From Diaporthe sp. PMI_573 (lineage: Eukaryota > Ascomycota > Sordariomycetes > Diaporthales > Diaporthaceae): DNA of 64,000 nt. Made by a program: the position numbers and the translations under genes. The stretch spans positions 1,353,947-1,417,946 of the forward strand of contig JAJTUP010000014.1 in the NCBI GenBank assembly GCA_021399435.1, given 5' to 3'. The notes under the pieces were generated by a model. The model had not been told where the DNA came from. It did not search any database and was given only the letters and a program-made list of their open reading frames with translations. Of the stretch, positions 61,930-64,000 are shown piece after piece. Each line of letters starts with the position of its first letter. The first letter of the stretch is position 1.

Positions 61930-64000
61930 ATGGCTAGCTACACCGGCAGCGGCAATGGCGGCCCTCCCTCCTCGTCCGGCTACGCTCCCCACGCCCCGTC
62001 CAGCCTTCGCCAGAACTATCCTCACCTCGAAGAGGACCCCGTAGGCGATTTCTGGCGCTTCCTTCAGCGCCAGATTCAGTCGCTGCAGCGTTTCTGGAAC
62101 GCGAGAGGGAAGAGGGCGACAATAGCCTTCCTACTCGAGGTGACGCACCAGCTACGCAGGAACCTGGCATGGCGTCGCCTTTCTAGTTTCCCGCACCTCC
62201 TGGTAATAGTATGGGCCGTGGTCCTGCTCTGGGGGGAGAGATGGATATTTCACACCAAGGTCGAGAGCTGTCACTGGAGCAACTGGGAGAAATGGGTAAT
62301 GAACTCCGTCCCTGCGATTTCCCCTACGGCCATCAGACCGAAACAGACACAGGAAGCTGACGAACATGTACTGTGCCTATAGCCGTCCCATGCCACACCT
62401 CATCACCTGGTCTTCGTCGCAGACCCTCAACTGATCGATCCACACTCTTACCCTGGACGACCCTGGCCGATCAGCTCGTTGACTGTCACCGTCACCGACA
62501 ACTACATGCGCCGATCGTATCGCCAGCTACAAGAGCAGCTACACCCCGACACGGTCTTCTTCCTGGGCGACCTATTCGACGGGGGAAGGGAGTGGCGGAC
62601 CTTCCATGGCGACTCCCAAGATCCAAGCTGGAATCACCGGCCGAAGGGGGAAGTAGGCCACGCGAAAAAGTGGAAGAAAAAGTACGGGGAGGACTTTTGG
62701 CTGAAGGAATACGCGAGGTGGGTTGGACTGTTCGCCAACCCTTGGAATCTAGGCGGAACAGAGGCTGGACCAGGCCAAAGAGGGAGAAGGCTGATCGCCA
62801 GTCTGCCCGGCAATCATGACCTCGGGTTTGGGTCCGAGGTCAAGATCCCTGTGAGAAATCGCTTTGAAGCGTACTTCGGGGACGTGAACAGGGTGGACGT
62901 AATCGCGAACCACACGTTTGTGTCGATAGACGCGGTTTCTCTAAGTGCCCGCTCATCTGACGACAGAGGTCAAGCCGATCTGAGCAGCATATACAAACCA
63001 ACCGAGGACTTCTTGAACAAGGCGCAGCTATCGAAACGGAAAGCAGTTGAGCGAGAGCTGCGGCGACTTCGCGGAGAGGTCATGGAAGTGCCACAGGAAC
63101 ACAAGATCGAGGACGCACTTTCGGCAGAATTCAACAACATCCCGACGCTGAACCCAGGCGAGGGCAAGGCAGAGCTGCCAACGATACTGCTATCGCATGT
63201 GCCATTATACAGGCCGCCAGGGACGCAGTGCGGGCCTATGCGAGAACATTGGCCACCATCGAACCCGGCGGACCCAACGGCCAGAGACGACAGGAACGCG
63301 ATTTCCGTGTCCAGGGGCTACCAATACCAGAACGTGCTCAACGAGGTGGACTCGATCGACGTGGTCAACAAGATCGGCAACATCATCCACGCGTTTTCCG
63401 GCGATGACCACGACTACTGCGAGCTGAGGCATGCCGAGAACCAGGCGAACGTGAAGGAGATCACCGTCAAGAGCACGAGCATGGCCATGGGAGTCCCCAC
63501 GCCCGGTTTTGTCATGGTGAGCATGTACAATCCCATCGATGCAGAAGGCAGGCCGCTCTCAGGCGACCAGGAGCATACTCTCCAGACACACCTGTGCCTG
63601 CTGCCCAGCCAGCTGTCCACCTACGCACGCTACGGCGCTTTCGCGTTTGTCTGCGCCGTGGCACTGACCATAAGGGCGCTGCTGGTACCCATCTTGAGCC
63701 TGCAGCCCTTCGCTCTGGACCCGAGCGCGCCGGGCAGCAGGTCGCGGTCCGCGCACCCCATGTTCAAAGCGAAGCTGGACGATCACGACCCAGAGCATGC
63801 CCAGTCCGGCTACGGGCACGGGTCCTCGGCGTCGTCGTTTAACTCCGCCGCGCCGCACCGATCTGCGACGCGCGACAGGAGCGCGTCCTTCACGCCCGGG
63901 GTCAGGGCGAACGGCCTCGCGGCCCAGGCGCGCAACGCGTCGCCTAAGCGGGCGCCAGGCGGAGGCGGGAACGCCAAGGGCCTCGCGAGGCATAGCTCCA
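61930..64000 (+). CDS. Cdc1/Ted1-like metallophosphoesterase (partial)
   Basis: The family (yeast Cdc1 and Ted1, human PGAP5) comprises Mn2+-dependent ER/Golgi phosphoesterases that remove ethanolamine phosphate from GPI anchors during export. Exon 1 (61930-62295) and exon 2 (62383 to the window edge, still open) give at least 661 residues. The junction restores 'NWEKWPSHATPHHLVFVADP'. One membrane helix lies near residue 90 ('LLVIVWAVVLLWGERWIF') and a second after the catalytic domain ('YGAFAFVCAVALTIRALLVP'). Metal-binding motifs appear in order: 'VADPQLID', 'GDLFDGGREW', 'GNHD', 'LLSHVPLYR' and 'GDDHDYC'. A Ser/Gly-rich cytosolic tail continues past the window. The gene is truncated only by the window boundary. 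Confidence 0.9.

Overview
This window is chromosomal DNA from a filamentous ascomycete (Pezizomycotina, most likely a sordariomycete). The genes carry short spliceosomal introns of mostly 50-110 nt, with GTNNGT donors and CTAAC/CTGAC-type branch points. Coding sequence is GC-rich, genes lie on both strands without operons, and the gene set is typically fungal: class II DAHP synthase, hybrid histidine kinase, Zn2Cys6 regulator, RTA1-like protein, tannases. No tRNA, rRNA, CRISPR array or intact transposon was recognised. All gene models were assembled by hand from reading frames, splice sites and family conservation.

Layout. 0.2-1.0 kb: a luciferase-domain (DUF5519-like) protein (-). 2.0-6.8 kb: a 1,399-residue hybrid histidine kinase with five introns (-). 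9.6-11.1 kb: a Wss1-type DNA-protein-crosslink protease (-). 13.4-15.2 kb: a secreted pepsin-like aspartic protease with a long Gly-rich linker (+). 15.8-19.5 kb: a nuclear AT-hook/BRCT protein resembling microcephalin (+). 20.6-21.4 kb: a secreted PEBP-family protein (+). 22.1-24.5 kb: a dynamin-like GTPase (+). 25.5-25.9 kb: a HYPK-like small UBA protein (-). 26.5-27.9 kb: class II DAHP synthase (+). 28.3-29.5 kb: glucose-6-phosphate 1-epimerase (-). 30.4-36.0 kb: Rif1 (-), divergent from uracil-DNA glycosylase at 37.4-38.7 kb (+). 39.4-40.3 kb: a Pro-rich repeat protein of unknown function (+). 41.0-42.8 kb: a Zrc1-type zinc transporter (-).

From 44.6 to 60.3 kb the content becomes catabolic: an RTA1-like seven-helix membrane protein (-), a tannase/feruloyl esterase with a signal peptide (-), a divergently transcribed Zn2Cys6 regulator (+), a second tannase-family enzyme without an obvious signal peptide (+), then a gene-poor 4.8 kb stretch and a GH3 beta-glucosidase with a PA14 insert and no signal peptide (+). 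The window ends inside a Cdc1/Ted1-like metallophosphoesterase (+, 61.9 kb to the edge).

How the genes might work together. The two tannase-family esterases around one zinc-cluster regulator, with a membrane protein and a beta-glucosidase nearby, suggest a locally regulated unit for degrading galloyl or hydroxycinnamoyl esters and glucosides. This is an inference from gene content and order. Several other genes serve genome maintenance (Wss1, BRCT protein, Rif1, Ung1), but they are separate transcription units. DAHP synthase has two Gcn4/CPC1-type TGACTCA elements in its promoter, consistent with cross-pathway amino-acid control. The most distinctive signals are the putative tannin/phenolic ester island, a 9-bp repeat on both sides of its regulator gene, a GC-AG intron in the kinase, and paired PP1-docking motifs at the Rif1 N-terminus.
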